NCBI RefSeq assembly: GCF_003364205.1
Contig: NZ_NXLV01000003.1
Location: 84,695 to 148,694 of the forward strand
Reading direction: 5' to 3'
Length of the DNA: 64,000 nt
DNA from: Helicobacter brantae
GTDB taxonomy: Bacteria; Campylobacterota; Campylobacteria; Campylobacterales; Helicobacteraceae
Below are positions 25,225 through 34,369 of the stretch, piece by piece. The notes below the pieces were generated by a model. That model was not told where the DNA came from and ran no database searches. It worked only from the letters and a program-made list of their open reading frames with translations. The first letter of the stretch is position 1. Every line of letters starts with the position of its first letter. A program made the translations under genes and the position numbers.

Positions 25225-25932
25225 TTAGTCCTCTTGGATATAGAGGATTCTTCCACAATGAGGGCAAGTGGTAATATCATCGCCCTTGAGAACCTCTGTA
25301 TAAACACGATCGTTGATTTTGATAAAGCACCCACCACAAGCTTGTTTATATACAGGCACAACGCTTGTGTTTTTTGCCCATTTTCGGATTTTTTCATAGA
25401 AAACAACGATTTTTTGATCCATTTTATCTACAAGTAGAGATTTTTTCTTAGAAATCACTTCTTGCTCTTTTTTGATTTCTTCTAGCTCTGAAGCGACTTC
25501 TTTTTCAATCTCTACAATATCAGCTTGAATGCTTTGAATACTTGCTTTAGTTTGCTCAATTTTCTCATCAACAGAATTGAGAAGCCCCTCAATGCGTGTG
25601 ATTTCAGAGTTTTGATAAGTGATTTGCTCTCTTGCTAACTCTTCTTCAATATTGAGAGCTTTCAGCTCTTTTTCTGTCTTGACTTCTCCCATTTTTTTGC
25701 TAATGTCCTCAAGTCTAGCACCAAGAGTTGCAATGGTTTCATTGCATTTGAGAAGCTGAAGTCTATGACTTTCTTTTTGCTCTTCCAAAGAGAGGATTTC
25801 TTGCTCTTTGACTTCTTGCTGATAGAGCTTTGAGTTTAGCCCTTTTTTGATTTGCTTGATTTTTGGCTCCATAAGATCGATTTCTCTATCAAGCAAAGAG
25901 ACATCAATGAGTTCTTTTAGATACTTATTCAT
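25225..25932 (-). CDS. flgZ: Coiled-coil zinc-ribbon protein, HP0958/FlgZ-like
   Basis: 235 aa. A long coiled coil (about residues 15-170, rich in Glu, Lys and Gln) leads to a C-terminal zinc ribbon with CGGC and CPHC pairs. This is the layout of H. pylori HP0958, which from the literature stabilises sigma-54 (RpoN) and affects flaA mRNA and motility. The neighbourhood (waaA downstream, nif3 upstream overlapping by 8 bases) is the same as in H. pylori. The symbol is assigned by this similarity and synteny. Confidence 0.85.
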   Translation of the reverse strand: MNKYLKELIDVSLLDREIDLMEPKIKQIKKGLNSKLYQQEVKEQEILSLEEQKESHRLQLLKCNETIATLGARLEDISKKMGEVKTEKELKALNIEEELAREQITYQNSEITRIEGLLNSVDEKIEQTKASIQSIQADIVEIEKEVASELEEIKKEQEVISKKKSLLVDKMDQKIVVFYEKIRKWAKNTSVVPVYKQACGGCFIKINDRVYTEVLKGDDITTCPHCGRILYIQED

Positions 25933-26680
25933 CTGTTTTCCTTAAAGATTGTGTCAATGGATTTTCTAAATCGCTTATTATAGCTTCATACCCAAAATTT
26001 TTCAAATCCTTATGCAAAATTTTTGAAAAATATTTCTCACTCTCATAATGTCCCACATCAATGAGGGAGATTCCAAGACTTTTGGCTTCCATTGCATTAT
26101 GGTATTTTATATCCCCTGTGATGAGGCAGGAGCGTGAGTGTGGAGTGATGAGAGGGAGGGCAGAGCAACCACTACCACACACGATATACACTCTCAAAAT
26201 CTCTTCTTGAGTCTTTAGATAGGGAAGAGTAGGGGAGGAGAGGGAGGAGTGGATAGAGGAGAGCAGAGCGTGAAAAGGGGTGGGGGCAATCTCTTGCATA
26301 AGGGTAAATTCAATTTTTTGCAAATCCCTAAATCCCAAAACTTCAGTTGCAAAATAGTGATTGAGATGAGTGTGATCAAAGTTTGTATGCATTGCAATGA
26401 GAGAGCAATTTTTGGCTAGAAGGAGTGAGAGAATATTGCTAGGATAGGTGCTTGTATCAAGATTTTTTAGAGGAGAGAAGATGAGAGGGTGGTGAGTGAT
26501 GATGAGTGAGTCTCTCTCTACTTTTTGAGCTAGGTGGGTATCTACCTCCAAAGAAAGATAGATTTTGCTTACCTCTTGCTCCATATTTCCTAGATTTAAA
26601 CCACTATTATCCCATTTCTCTTGCAGGGCAAATGGGGAAATCTCATCGCAGATTTGATAAATTTCTCTAACTTTTGGCAT
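25925..26680 (-). CDS. Nif3-like dinuclear metal-centre protein
   Basis: 251 aa NIF3/YbgI/DUF34 family. Metal-ligand motifs are visible: LIITHHPLIF (His-His), AMHTNFDHTHLN, and near the C-terminus LIDVGHYESEKYF. The family forms ring-shaped hexamers; the reaction is uncertain, with GTP cyclohydrolase-like activity suggested for some members. It overlaps flgZ by 8 bases on the same strand and is divergent from the S1-domain gene at 26746. Confidence 0.88.
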   Translation of the reverse strand: MPKVREIYQICDEISPFALQEKWDNSGLNLGNMEQEVSKIYLSLEVDTHLAQKVERDSLIITHHPLIFSPLKNLDTSTYPSNILSLLLAKNCSLIAMHTNFDHTHLNHYFATEVLGFRDLQKIEFTLMQEIAPTPFHALLSSIHSSLSSPTLPYLKTQEEILRVYIVCGSGCSALPLITPHSRSCLITGDIKYHNAMEAKSLGISLIDVGHYESEKYFSKILHKDLKNFGYEAIISDLENPLTQSLRKTDE

Positions 26681-26745
26681 ATCAACTCACTTGTGTATAA
26701 AATATTGATTATTATGCCAAAGAGTTTTTGTATTTAGGAAAAGTA

Positions 26746-27528
26746 ATGGTTGGAACTTATGTGAGTTTGGAAATCAAAAAAATGCTTCCCTTTGGTGCGA
26801 TTATGGGAGATGAGGAGATTTTGCTTCCTAGAAAATATGTGCCAAAAGAGGCGTTGATTGGAGATAGGTTAGAGGTATTTGTCTATACAGATAGTGAGGA
26901 TAGAATCATCGCTACTACACTTAAGCCCTATGGGACTTTGGGGGAGATTGTGGCATTGGAGGTGGTGGATATTCTTAGCAATGGGGTTTATCTTGATTTG
27001 GGGATTGCTAAAGATATTTTCTTGCCACTCAAAAACCCCTATGCCCTCAAAAGAAGTCAAAAAGTTGTCGTAAAAATCGAGAAAGACAAAGAGGGGCGAC
27101 TTCTTGCAAACGCTCATCTCAAACTCTTGCCCTGCAAAGACAGAAGCAAAACCTATCAAGAGCTTCCTGCCCTCATCTCTCGCAAAACTCCTTTGGGGTT
27201 TGAATGTGTGGTGGAGGGGAAATATCAAGGTTTGCTCTACTCCTCTGAAGTCTTTGCTCCACTAAAAATAGGAGAGCAAGTGAGGGTAAGTGTCAAAAAA
27301 GTGCGAAATGATGGAAAGCTTGATCTTAAACTCACTCAAGAAGATGAGGCAGAGGTTTTGCTAAAGATTCTAAAAGAGAGGGGAAACACTCTTGCACTTA
27401 GCAATGAGAGCGATCCTCAAGAGATATATAAAATCTGTGGTATGAGCAAAAAATCTTTCAAAAGAGCTGTGGCAAAGCTAGGGGATAGGCTAGAGAAATC
27501 TCAAGAGGGGATTACCCTCTTAAGGTAG
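26746..27528 (+). CDS. S1-domain RNA-binding protein, CvfB-like
   Basis: 260 aa from the ATG at 26746, which has GGAAAAG six bases upstream; a TTG at 26728 would add six residues. Several OB/S1-like modules follow one another: residues ~1-55 (LPRKYVPKEALIGDRLEVFVYTD), ~60-125 (LGEIVALEVVDILSNGVYLDLG) and ~140-205 (GKYQGLLYSSEVFAPLKIGEQV). A C-terminal winged-helix-like segment (EIYKICGMSKKSFKRAVAKL) is typical of CvfB, a regulator of virulence RNA in Gram-positives. Its role here is not known. It is convergent with the SNF transporter, with no gap. Confidence 0.8.
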   Translation: MVGTYVSLEIKKMLPFGAIMGDEEILLPRKYVPKEALIGDRLEVFVYTDSEDRIIATTLKPYGTLGEIVALEVVDILSNGVYLDLGIAKDIFLPLKNPYALKRSQKVVVKIEKDKEGRLLANAHLKLLPCKDRSKTYQELPALISRKTPLGFECVVEGKYQGLLYSSEVFAPLKIGEQVRVSVKKVRNDGKLDLKLTQEDEAEVLLKILKERGNTLALSNESDPQEIYKICGMSKKSFKRAVAKLGDRLEKSQEGITLLR

Positions 27529-28860
27529 TTATTTGAAAAATGGTGCAAGTCCAATGACTGCGATGACAAGAGGTGCAACAAAAGCGATGATGATATACCA
27601 AATCTCAAAGAGAGTGGGGGAGAGATAATCTTTTGTATATTCTCTCAATCTCTTTTTTCCAATTACATAACTTGCAAAGATAAGGATAAAGAATCCACCC
27701 AAAGGCATAATGACTTTTGATGTGGCATTATCAAAAATATCAAACAAACTCATTCCACCGATACTGAAAATCGCACCATAATCAGCTGTGATAGAGAGGA
27801 TTACAAAGATTCCCACAACTGAAATCAACGCACAGCATACCCAAGTGGCTTTGGCTTGACTCCACCCAAGTCTATCTTTGAGGTAAGCTGCGGCAGGTTC
27901 GACGATTGATACCGTGGAAGTAATCCCTGCAAACGCCACGCAAAGCATAAAGAGAAATGAGATGATATTTCCCCAAATTCCCATTTTGCCAAACACCAAA
28001 GGCAAAGAGATAAAAAGTAGCCCCGGCCCTGCACTTGCCTCTCCGTCGTATTGGAAAAGAAAAGCAAAAATCATCAATCCTGCAACAATAGAGATGAAAA
28101 GTCCTGAGACTACAACCCAAATAGAGCTTGAAAGCAAGTTTTCATTGCTATCAGCATACGCTCCATAAATAAGAATCGTTCCAAGTCCAAGCGAGAGGGC
28201 GAAAAAGACTTGCCCCAAAGCACTTAGCACCACATCGCTTGTGAGCTTCTCAGGGTGGAATGCAAACATAAAATTCCACGCCTTTCCAAATGAATCAAGT
28301 GTGCAAGCATAGATAAGCAATCCAATAAAGATAATGAAAAGCAAAGGCATTAAGATGAGATTAAGCTTCTCAATCCCTCCCTTTACTCCTTTTGCCACGA
28401 TATATCCTGTCAAAAACATACACACAAGGAGTCCTGCGATTTGGGTAGGGATAGAACCTGAAGCCAAAGACACAAAAGACTGCTTAGCACTCTCCAAATC
28501 GTGAGGCAATGAAAAACTTCCAATAAAGAGATAATAAAGCACCCAGCCAAGCACCACAGCATAAAAAGTCATAACCATTGGACCACCAATAGTAATGATA
28601 CCGATAAACTTCCAAGTCGCCTTTTTGTTTGGCTCTAGGACTACAAAGCTATCCACAGGGTTAGTTTTGGCTTTATTACCAATAAGCATTTCGGCAATCA
28701 ACATTGAGACACCAATCACAAGTGCTAGAACAAGGTAAAAAAGCACAAACGCCCCTCCTCCGTTCTGTCCAGCCATATAAGGGAATTTCCAAATATGACC
28801 TAGACCAATGGAGCTACCCAAAGTAGCTAGAATAAAGCCTAGTTTGCTGAAGTTATTCAT
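27529..28860 (-). CDS. Sodium-dependent transporter, SNF/NSS family
   Basis: Integral membrane symporter of 443 aa with about 11-12 helices. The N-terminal LATLGSSIGLGHIWKFPYMAGQNGGGAF is the neurotransmitter:sodium symporter signature that lines the Na and substrate sites in LeuT-fold proteins. FALSLGLGTILIYGAY and FAGITSTVSIVEP are further conserved unwound-helix segments. The substrate is likely an amino acid. In H. pylori two such genes sit next to the ybgC homolog; here one is found, divergent from ybgC. Confidence 0.9.
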   Translation of the reverse strand: MNNFSKLGFILATLGSSIGLGHIWKFPYMAGQNGGGAFVLFYLVLALVIGVSMLIAEMLIGNKAKTNPVDSFVVLEPNKKATWKFIGIITIGGPMVMTFYAVVLGWVLYYLFIGSFSLPHDLESAKQSFVSLASGSIPTQIAGLLVCMFLTGYIVAKGVKGGIEKLNLILMPLLFIIFIGLLIYACTLDSFGKAWNFMFAFHPEKLTSDVVLSALGQVFFALSLGLGTILIYGAYADSNENLLSSSIWVVVSGLFISIVAGLMIFAFLFQYDGEASAGPGLLFISLPLVFGKMGIWGNIISFLFMLCVAFAGITSTVSIVEPAAAYLKDRLGWSQAKATWVCCALISVVGIFVILSITADYGAIFSIGGMSLFDIFDNATSKVIMPLGGFFILIFASYVIGKKRLREYTKDYLSPTLFEIWYIIIAFVAPLVIAVIGLAPFFK

Positions 28861-29003
28861 AACTCCCTCCTTTTATTTGAAAATTCTTAAAAGGTTTAGA
28901 TTTTATCCTATATTTTAAGGATATCACCAAGAAATTTTGATTTTGTGCGATTTTAGTGTGTAAAATGCATTTTTTAAAATCAAAAAATCTTTAAGGATTG
29001 GGT

Positions 29004-29381
29004 ATGAAAATCAGGGTTTATTATGAAGATACAGATTGTGGTGGGATTGTCTATCATAGTAATTATTTGAAATTTTGTGAGAGGGCAAGGAGTGAATTGT
29101 TTTTTGGTAAGGGAAAAATGCCTTATAATCAAGCTTTAGGTTTTGTCGTAAAAAATATCAAAGCAGATTTTATCAAGAGTGCAAAGCTTGGCGATGAGCT
29201 TTGGGTAAAGACTTCACTTCTTGAGCTAAAAAAAGTGCAACTCACTCTAAAACAAGAGATTTTTAGAGAAGAGGAGAAAATTTTTTCAATGGAAGTAAGA
29301 CTAGGATTTATCGACTTTGAGAGGGGCAAACCTTGTGAGATGACACAAGAATTTTTGGAGGTGCTAGAATGCAAGAAATAG
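29004..29381 (+). CDS. ybgC: Acyl-CoA thioesterase, YbgC type
   Basis: 125 aa hotdog thioesterase of the 4-hydroxybenzoyl-CoA/YbgC subfamily. VYYEDTDCGGIVYHSNYLKFCERARSE contains the catalytic Asp (YEDTD) and the conserved YHSNY. It hydrolyses short acyl-CoA or acyl-ACP; the H. pylori homolog is known as an acyl-CoA thioesterase. The ATG at 29004 has AAGGA 7 bases upstream, better than the TTG at 28998. It overlaps the DUF493 gene by 13 bases. Confidence 0.9.
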   Translation: MKIRVYYEDTDCGGIVYHSNYLKFCERARSELFFGKGKMPYNQALGFVVKNIKADFIKSAKLGDELWVKTSLLELKKVQLTLKQEIFREEEKIFSMEVRLGFIDFERGKPCEMTQEFLEVLECKK

Positions 29382-29626
29382 AGGGAAAACCACAGATTGA
29401 CTACCCTACACAATGGGAGTATCGAATCATTGGTAAAGACAAAAAAGAGTTAGAAGAGATTGTGAAGGGTATTTTCCCCTCAAGCTATACGCTCAAAGAT
29501 GGCAACACTTCTCACGGAGGGAAATTTGTCAGTATCGTTGTCAGCACTGAGGTTGCAAGTGAAGAAGAGAGGAATGAGCTTTTTGCCAAACTAAAAAACC
29601 ACCCACATATCTCAATGGTTCTTTAA
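29369..29626 (+). CDS. DUF493 family protein (HP0495-like)
   Basis: 85 aa. IDYPTQWEYRIIGKDKKELEEIV and FVSIVVSTEVASEEERNELFAKLKNHPHI follow the ferredoxin-like YbeD/DUF493 pattern (YP..W.Y.VIG). It is thought to be a small regulatory or binding domain; a structure exists for the H. pylori homolog, but the function is open. It lies between ybgC (overlap) and mqnA (adjacent), all on the plus strand. Confidence 0.85.
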   Translation: MQEIEGKPQIDYPTQWEYRIIGKDKKELEEIVKGIFPSSYTLKDGNTSHGGKFVSIVVSTEVASEEERNELFAKLKNHPHISMVL

Positions 29627-30307
29627 ATGCTAAAGATTGGAAAGATTGATTATCTCAATCTTTTACCCTTTGATGTGTATCTTAAGAGATTTCCTCTAAG
29701 CTCACAACAAAAGAAAATGATTGCTTACAAAAAATCCTATCCTGCCAAGCTTAATAAAGATTTTTTATTTTCTAGGATTGATGCAGGGTTTGTAAGCTCT
29801 ATTATGGCTTTGGGGAGAAAAAAAATCGCACAAAATGTCGGAATCATTGCCAAAGGCGAGGTATGGAGCGTGATTGTGCTTCCCCTAAATTCTCAAGATG
29901 ACTATCAGTCAGCCACCTCTAATGCTTTGGCTAAGGTGCTTGGAGTGAGTGGAGAAGTGAGGATAGGGGATAGGGCATTACGCTACAAACTAGAGGGGGG
30001 AGAATATCAGGATTTGGGGCTTTTGTGGTGGGAGAAATATCAGCTTCCTTTTGTCTTTGGGCTGTTTTGCTCCAAAAAGCAAAGCTTACAAGTGAATGCG
30101 ATGATCAAGGGATTTGCCAAAGCCAAGAGCAAAATCCCTCACTATATCTTAGAGCAGAGAGCTAAGCAATCTCAAATCAGCCCCAAAGATATCAAAGCCT
30201 ATTTGCAAAAAATCTACTATGCTCTTGGTGGGAAGGAGAAGAGAGCATTAGAGCTATTCCATAGAGAGCTAAGAATATTGGGGGTTAGGAAGCCTAAGAG
30301 GGGTTAG
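29627..30307 (+). CDS. mqnA: Chorismate dehydratase (futalosine menaquinone pathway)
   Basis: 226 aa MqnA-type periplasmic-binding fold, converting chorismate to 3-enolpyruvylbenzoate, the first step of the futalosine route to menaquinone. KIGKIDYLNLLPF is the family start, FSRIDAGFVSSIMAL corresponds to the conserved A-x-SS region, and IGDRALRYK with DLGLLWWEKYQLPFVFGLF to the second lobe. It is shorter than many homologs but complete. Its ATG comes directly after the DUF493 stop. With ubiD near the right edge it supports futalosine-pathway menaquinone in this organism. Confidence 0.85.
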   Translation: MLKIGKIDYLNLLPFDVYLKRFPLSSQQKKMIAYKKSYPAKLNKDFLFSRIDAGFVSSIMALGRKKIAQNVGIIAKGEVWSVIVLPLNSQDDYQSATSNALAKVLGVSGEVRIGDRALRYKLEGGEYQDLGLLWWEKYQLPFVFGLFCSKKQSLQVNAMIKGFAKAKSKIPHYILEQRAKQSQISPKDIKAYLQKIYYALGGKEKRALELFHRELRILGVRKPKRG

Positions 30308-30309
30308 AG

Positions 30310-31470
30310 TTATTTCTTGCAACCAATGTTAAGAAAATCTATTTCTCTATATTTTCCTAGATTGTCTGAATATGCATGCCCTCTCTTTGTCTTGATTGTT
30401 TCTTGGATTTTTTGTAAATCAAGAAAATTTACCATATCTGTATCTATTTTGGCAATTTGCTCTAATATTCTTGCATAGGCTATATCTCCACCATGAAACC
30501 CATCATAAAATTCACAATCTATTGTCTGGAGCTTGTGTGGATTAAGAAAATGAAAAATTTTATTCTTTCTTGCGAACTCATCAAATTTTTGTAACCAAGC
30601 AAAATCTTTCTTCTTTTCATTGACAAGCACATTGTAAATTGTAGGGGATAGTGGAGTTGTTAGTGTTAGGACTTGAATCTTGTGTTGCTTGAGTAATGCA
30701 AGTAGAGAATAAAACTCCTCAATTCTTGGATAATCAAGCTCTTCTCCATAAAAGAAAGGAAAAATTTCTTGATCGATTCTCTCTTTGGAATTGCTGAATT
30801 TTTTGTCTTCAGCAGGAGAGATGCCTGAGAGTGTAGAGAAGTATAGATAAGATCCATCAGGAAAACTTCCATTTGATTTTGTAATCGCTCTAAATCCCAG
30901 ACTTGGGATTGATGTATAGGGATTTGTTGTTGTTTGATGTGCGATGAGCTGATTGATGAAAATAGAAGGATTTGAAAAGAAAATTTTTAAAGCATTAAAG
31001 ATTTTTGTAGAATTGATATTCTTTCCATTATTTTGCTGATAGGATAAATACTTATTGTTTGGCATTTTTTTGTTGAACCACCAAGGATCGATTCCCAAGA
31101 TTACCAACTTTGGTTTGTGATTTTTTATCATCTCCTCGACAAAATAATATGTTTCAGCCAAAGAATTTCCTGCATTTGCTGCAGCAACAAAAGAGGTTTT
31201 GAAAAACTTTTGTTTAAATTGTCCCACTCGTGATGAGCCAATGGCAACAATATCAGGTTTGATTTCTTTTATGAGTTCAAGGCGATAGGAAAAATAATTT
31301 TCATTGAGTGCAGATCCATAAATAGCATTGTGTTTGATTTGATATTTGACAATTTGTTGATATGTATTATGTTCAAAAAAAGCACTTAAGATACTCAAAA
31401 AAATAAACACAAATACTATCCCCATAAACAAGCATGATAAATACAAAAGAGAAAAAGTCTTAAATTTCAT
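30310..31470 (-). CDS. SGNH-like partner of MBOAT O-acyltransferase
   Basis: 386 aa with one N-terminal membrane anchor (about residues 8-30) and an exported domain. DIVAIGSSRVGQF (Ser 79/80) resembles SGNH block I or the DltD GSSE motif. YDGFHGGDIAYARI in the C-terminal third resembles block V with the D..H pair. Such proteins pair with MBOAT transporters to move acetyl or acyl groups to extracytoplasmic polysaccharide or peptidoglycan (AlgI/AlgJ-X, PatA/PatB, DltB/DltD). The MBOAT gene is 8 bases upstream on the same strand. The target polymer is not known. Confidence 0.72.
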   Translation of the reverse strand: MKFKTFSLLYLSCLFMGIVFVFIFLSILSAFFEHNTYQQIVKYQIKHNAIYGSALNENYFSYRLELIKEIKPDIVAIGSSRVGQFKQKFFKTSFVAAANAGNSLAETYYFVEEMIKNHKPKLVILGIDPWWFNKKMPNNKYLSYQQNNGKNINSTKIFNALKIFFSNPSIFINQLIAHQTTTNPYTSIPSLGFRAITKSNGSFPDGSYLYFSTLSGISPAEDKKFSNSKERIDQEIFPFFYGEELDYPRIEEFYSLLALLKQHKIQVLTLTTPLSPTIYNVLVNEKKKDFAWLQKFDEFARKNKIFHFLNPHKLQTIDCEFYDGFHGGDIAYARILEQIAKIDTDMVNFLDLQKIQETIKTKRGHAYSDNLGKYREIDFLNIGCKK

Positions 31471-31478
31471 AGAGAATC

Positions 31479-33006
31479 CTAAAAATTGAAGTATAAAAAT
31501 TGAGATATTTTGTTGAGATTGATAAGGGAATAGAAGCTAATAATCACAACAAAAAATAGCCAAAGCCAAGAAGGAGCGAGACTCTTTGTGAGTTGATTTG
31601 AGTTTTTAAAATATATGCAGATAAACAAAAAGCATATAGAAAAACAAATGAGCATTTTTCCATCATCTGTAATATGAGAAAACACTCCCCCATATTCCAC
31701 ATTTCCAAACACTTTTGTAAGCTTGTCGTGATATTTTTGAAATACATAAGGCAACACCACCCCATTCCCTCCCACCATACTCTTTAGCATACTCATAGCC
31801 CCACTTACACTCTCACTTCTAAAAAACACCCAAGAGAGATTGATGAAGTTAAAGGTAAGAATCCAACACATTGCAGTATAGAGTTTGCTTCTAATCTCCT
31901 CTATCCCAAACACACTCTTTAAAATATTGCGATACACTCTTTGAACCACCATTGCACTTGCGTGTAATACTCCCCAAATAATAAACCCCCACCCAGCTCC
32001 ATGCCATATTCCACTCAAAGTAAAGACAATAAAGACATTAACTAGCTCTCTACTAAATCCTCTCTTATTTCCTCCTAGAGGGATATAGAGATATTCAGTA
32101 AGAAATCTCCCCAAAGTCATATGCCATCTCTTCCAAAACTCTTTAATATTACTTGCTTTATAAGGAGAGTTGAAATTGATTGGCAAAGTGATTCCAAAAA
32201 ACAGAGCAATCCCTATTGCCATATCACAATACCCACTAAAATCAAAGTAGAGCTGAAAGGTATAAGAGAGAGAAGTAAGCCAAGATTCTAAGAAGTTTAA
32301 AGTCCCTCCACTCTCCACTGCATTAAACCCATTATTAGCATAGATTGCAAAGTTATCAGCCACAACAACTTTTTTAAATAATCCAATGGAGAAGATAAAC
32401 AACCCTCTAGCAAATCTCTCCCAATCCACTAGCTCTTTTTCTTTGCTTAGAAGTGAAGCAAACTGAGGCATCATCTCTTTGTGATGAACAATAGGTCCAG
32501 CAATGAGTTGAGGAAAGAAAGTGATAAAAAGAGAATAATCTATAAAATCAATTCTTTTAATCTCTTTGCTTCTATAAGTATCTACTAGAAATGCAATCTG
32601 CTGAAAGGTTACAAACGAGAGTGCAAGAGGAAGAAGAATGTGAGGAAGAGGAAGTGAGAGAGAAAAGAGAGAATTGAGATTAGAGAGAAGAAAATCAGTG
32701 TATTTAAACCCTCCAAGCAATAAGAGATTGAAAACTATGCCAACAATTAGCCAAAGCTTTCTATACCCCCCCCCCCCCTAGAGCAGTAGGAGTAGAAGCA
32801 ATCTTTGTGGCTAAGAGATAATTGGCAATAATAGAGAGAAGCAAGATAGGAAGATAAGAGAGTTTCCAAAACCCATAGAAAAACAAACTCCCACACACTA
32901 AAAACACTTTAGAGGCTCTAAAATATCCCAATCTCTTCAAAACATAAAAGCCTATAAGCATTATAGGGAGAAAGGCAAAGATGAAGATGTAGGAGTTGAA
33001 GAGCAT
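31479..33006 (-). CDS. MBOAT O-acyltransferase, phase-variable (OFF)
   Basis: The gene reads as two pieces broken at a G13 tract (32766-32778). The N-terminal piece starts at ATG 33006 (MLFNSYIFIFAFLPIMLIGFY) and stops right after the tract. The rest continues one frame away as RKLWLIVG, then LLGGFKYTDFLL. With 12 Gs one 508-aa protein results, the normal size for AlgI/PatA/DltB. Conserved MBOAT features are LSFVTFQQIAFLVD, FPQLIAGPIVHH, NFNSPYKASNIKEFWKRWH and the catalytic-His region LSGIWHGAGWGFIIWG. It is divergent from pepD, and the SGNH partner follows. The system probably O-acetylates a surface polymer, switched by the tract. Confidence 0.85.
32766..32778 (-). repeat. Poly-G tract (G13) in MBOAT gene
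   Basis: Thirteen Gs on the coding strand, at about codon 81. G13 gives GGGGV and then TAG. G12 restores the frame through Tyr-Arg-Lys into the long C-terminal part, so the sequenced state is OFF by one extra G. Confidence 0.92.
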
Positions 33007-33099
33007 TGGGAAAAAGCCTTTTGTATAGAATATTTTTGTGTGATAGAATATCCTAAAAACTCTTAAAAAATGATAAAAACACCTAGATAAGGAGTAAAT

Positions 33100-34368
33100 A
33101 TGAAAGAAGTCATCAACCATTTTTATGAGCTAACCAAAATCCCGCATTGCAGTTTTGAGACAGAGAAAATGCGAGATTTTTTGGTGGAGTATGCCAAAAG
33201 TTGTGGGTGTGAGGTGAGTGTGGATAGTGTGGGGAATATTCACGCTTACAAAGGAGAGCCAAAGGTGTGTTTGCAAAGCCATTATGATATGGTGTGTATG
33301 GGCGTTGCTCCACATATCGAAGTCATAGAGCAAGATGGGTATCTCAAAGCCAAAGATTCTAGTCTTGGGGCAGATAATGGTATGGGGTGTGCGATGATGA
33401 TGGAAGCGATGAGGGAGTTTGAAAACGTTGAATGTCTTTTTACAAACGATGAAGAAGTGGGGCTTGTGGGAGCAAATGGTTTGGAGCATAACCTCAAATC
33501 AAAAAGGCTTCTCAATCTCGATCACGAACACGACACAGAGGTAACTATCGGCTGTGCTGGAGGGGTGGATATCTTTGTGAGAGATTGTGATGAGGGGATT
33601 GAGAGAGAGGGGGAAGTGTATGAAGTGGAGGTCTATGGATTTAAGGGAGGGCATTCAGGGGTGGATATTTTGAGTAATCCTACAAGCTCGATTAAGACTC
33701 TAGCCTCTTTTATCAAGCGATATAATGGAGAAATCATCAGCTTCAAAGGTGGAGAGAGAATCAACTCTATCCCTAAATATGCCAAAGCTAGAGTGATTTT
33801 CCCTCAAACTCCCAAAGATGAGGCCCATATCAAAATCACGCATTTGGGGAGAGGTAAAGAGAGGGTATCATCTCAAAGCTCTAAGTTCCTTTGGGCAATC
33901 AATAGCTTCTCTCACGGATTGCGAAGCTATAACACTACGCTAAATATCGCTCAAACAAGTATCAATCTAGCTATCGCAAAGCTTGAGGGGGGCAAGGTTG
34001 AGATAGATCTCTTTGCACGATCCAATGATGAGGGAGAACTAAGGGCGATTGAGTTTGAGAGTATGGAGTTTTTCTCCTCATTTGCCTCTGTGCTTTCAGA
34101 CAATTTCTATCTCCCTTGGGAGCCAAAGAAAAGTGAGTTTTCTGAAGAAGTGTTGGAAGTGATGAGGGCTTATAATCCCAATGCAAACTACTATGCAATC
34201 CACGCAGGGCTTGAGTGTGGAATCATCGGTGCAAAAGTGCAAGGGCTTGAGTGTTGCTCCATTGGTCCAAACATTTATAATCCCCACTCCACTGATGAGC
34301 GATGTGAGATTGGCTCAGTTGAGAGGATTTCAAAAGTGGTGTTTGATATTGTGAGGAAGTATCAGTAA
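33100..34368 (+). CDS. pepD: Aminoacyl-histidine dipeptidase (M20C family)
   Basis: 422 aa zinc dipeptidase of the PepD/M20C type. Metal-site motifs: VCLQSHYDMVCMG (His and Asp), LGADNGMGCAMMMEA (bridging Asp), FTNDEEVGLVGANGL (general-base Glu-Glu), LDHEHD, and C-terminal HAGLECGII with NPHSTDERCEI. It is shorter than the E. coli enzyme (about 485 aa), mostly by a reduced lid domain. The start has AAGGAG at good spacing. It probably helps recycle peptides as amino acid sources. Confidence 0.92.
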   Translation: MKEVINHFYELTKIPHCSFETEKMRDFLVEYAKSCGCEVSVDSVGNIHAYKGEPKVCLQSHYDMVCMGVAPHIEVIEQDGYLKAKDSSLGADNGMGCAMMMEAMREFENVECLFTNDEEVGLVGANGLEHNLKSKRLLNLDHEHDTEVTIGCAGGVDIFVRDCDEGIEREGEVYEVEVYGFKGGHSGVDILSNPTSSIKTLASFIKRYNGEIISFKGGERINSIPKYAKARVIFPQTPKDEAHIKITHLGRGKERVSSQSSKFLWAINSFSHGLRSYNTTLNIAQTSINLAIAKLEGGKVEIDLFARSNDEGELRAIEFESMEFFSSFASVLSDNFYLPWEPKKSEFSEEVLEVMRAYNPNANYYAIHAGLECGIIGAKVQGLECCSIGPNIYNPHSTDERCEIGSVERISKVVFDIVRKYQ

Positions 34369-34369
34369 A

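Noticed and set aside
27503..27521. AAGAGGG/CCCTCTT hairpin at the cvfB-SNF junction as a terminator
   Set aside because: It lies within the last codons and lacks a T run on both strands; kept only as a weak possibility. A similar hairpin follows OMP copies 2 and 3.
31479..33120. Two separate genes in the MBOAT region
   Set aside because: Together they form one normal-length MBOAT broken exactly at a 13-G tract; neither part is complete alone.
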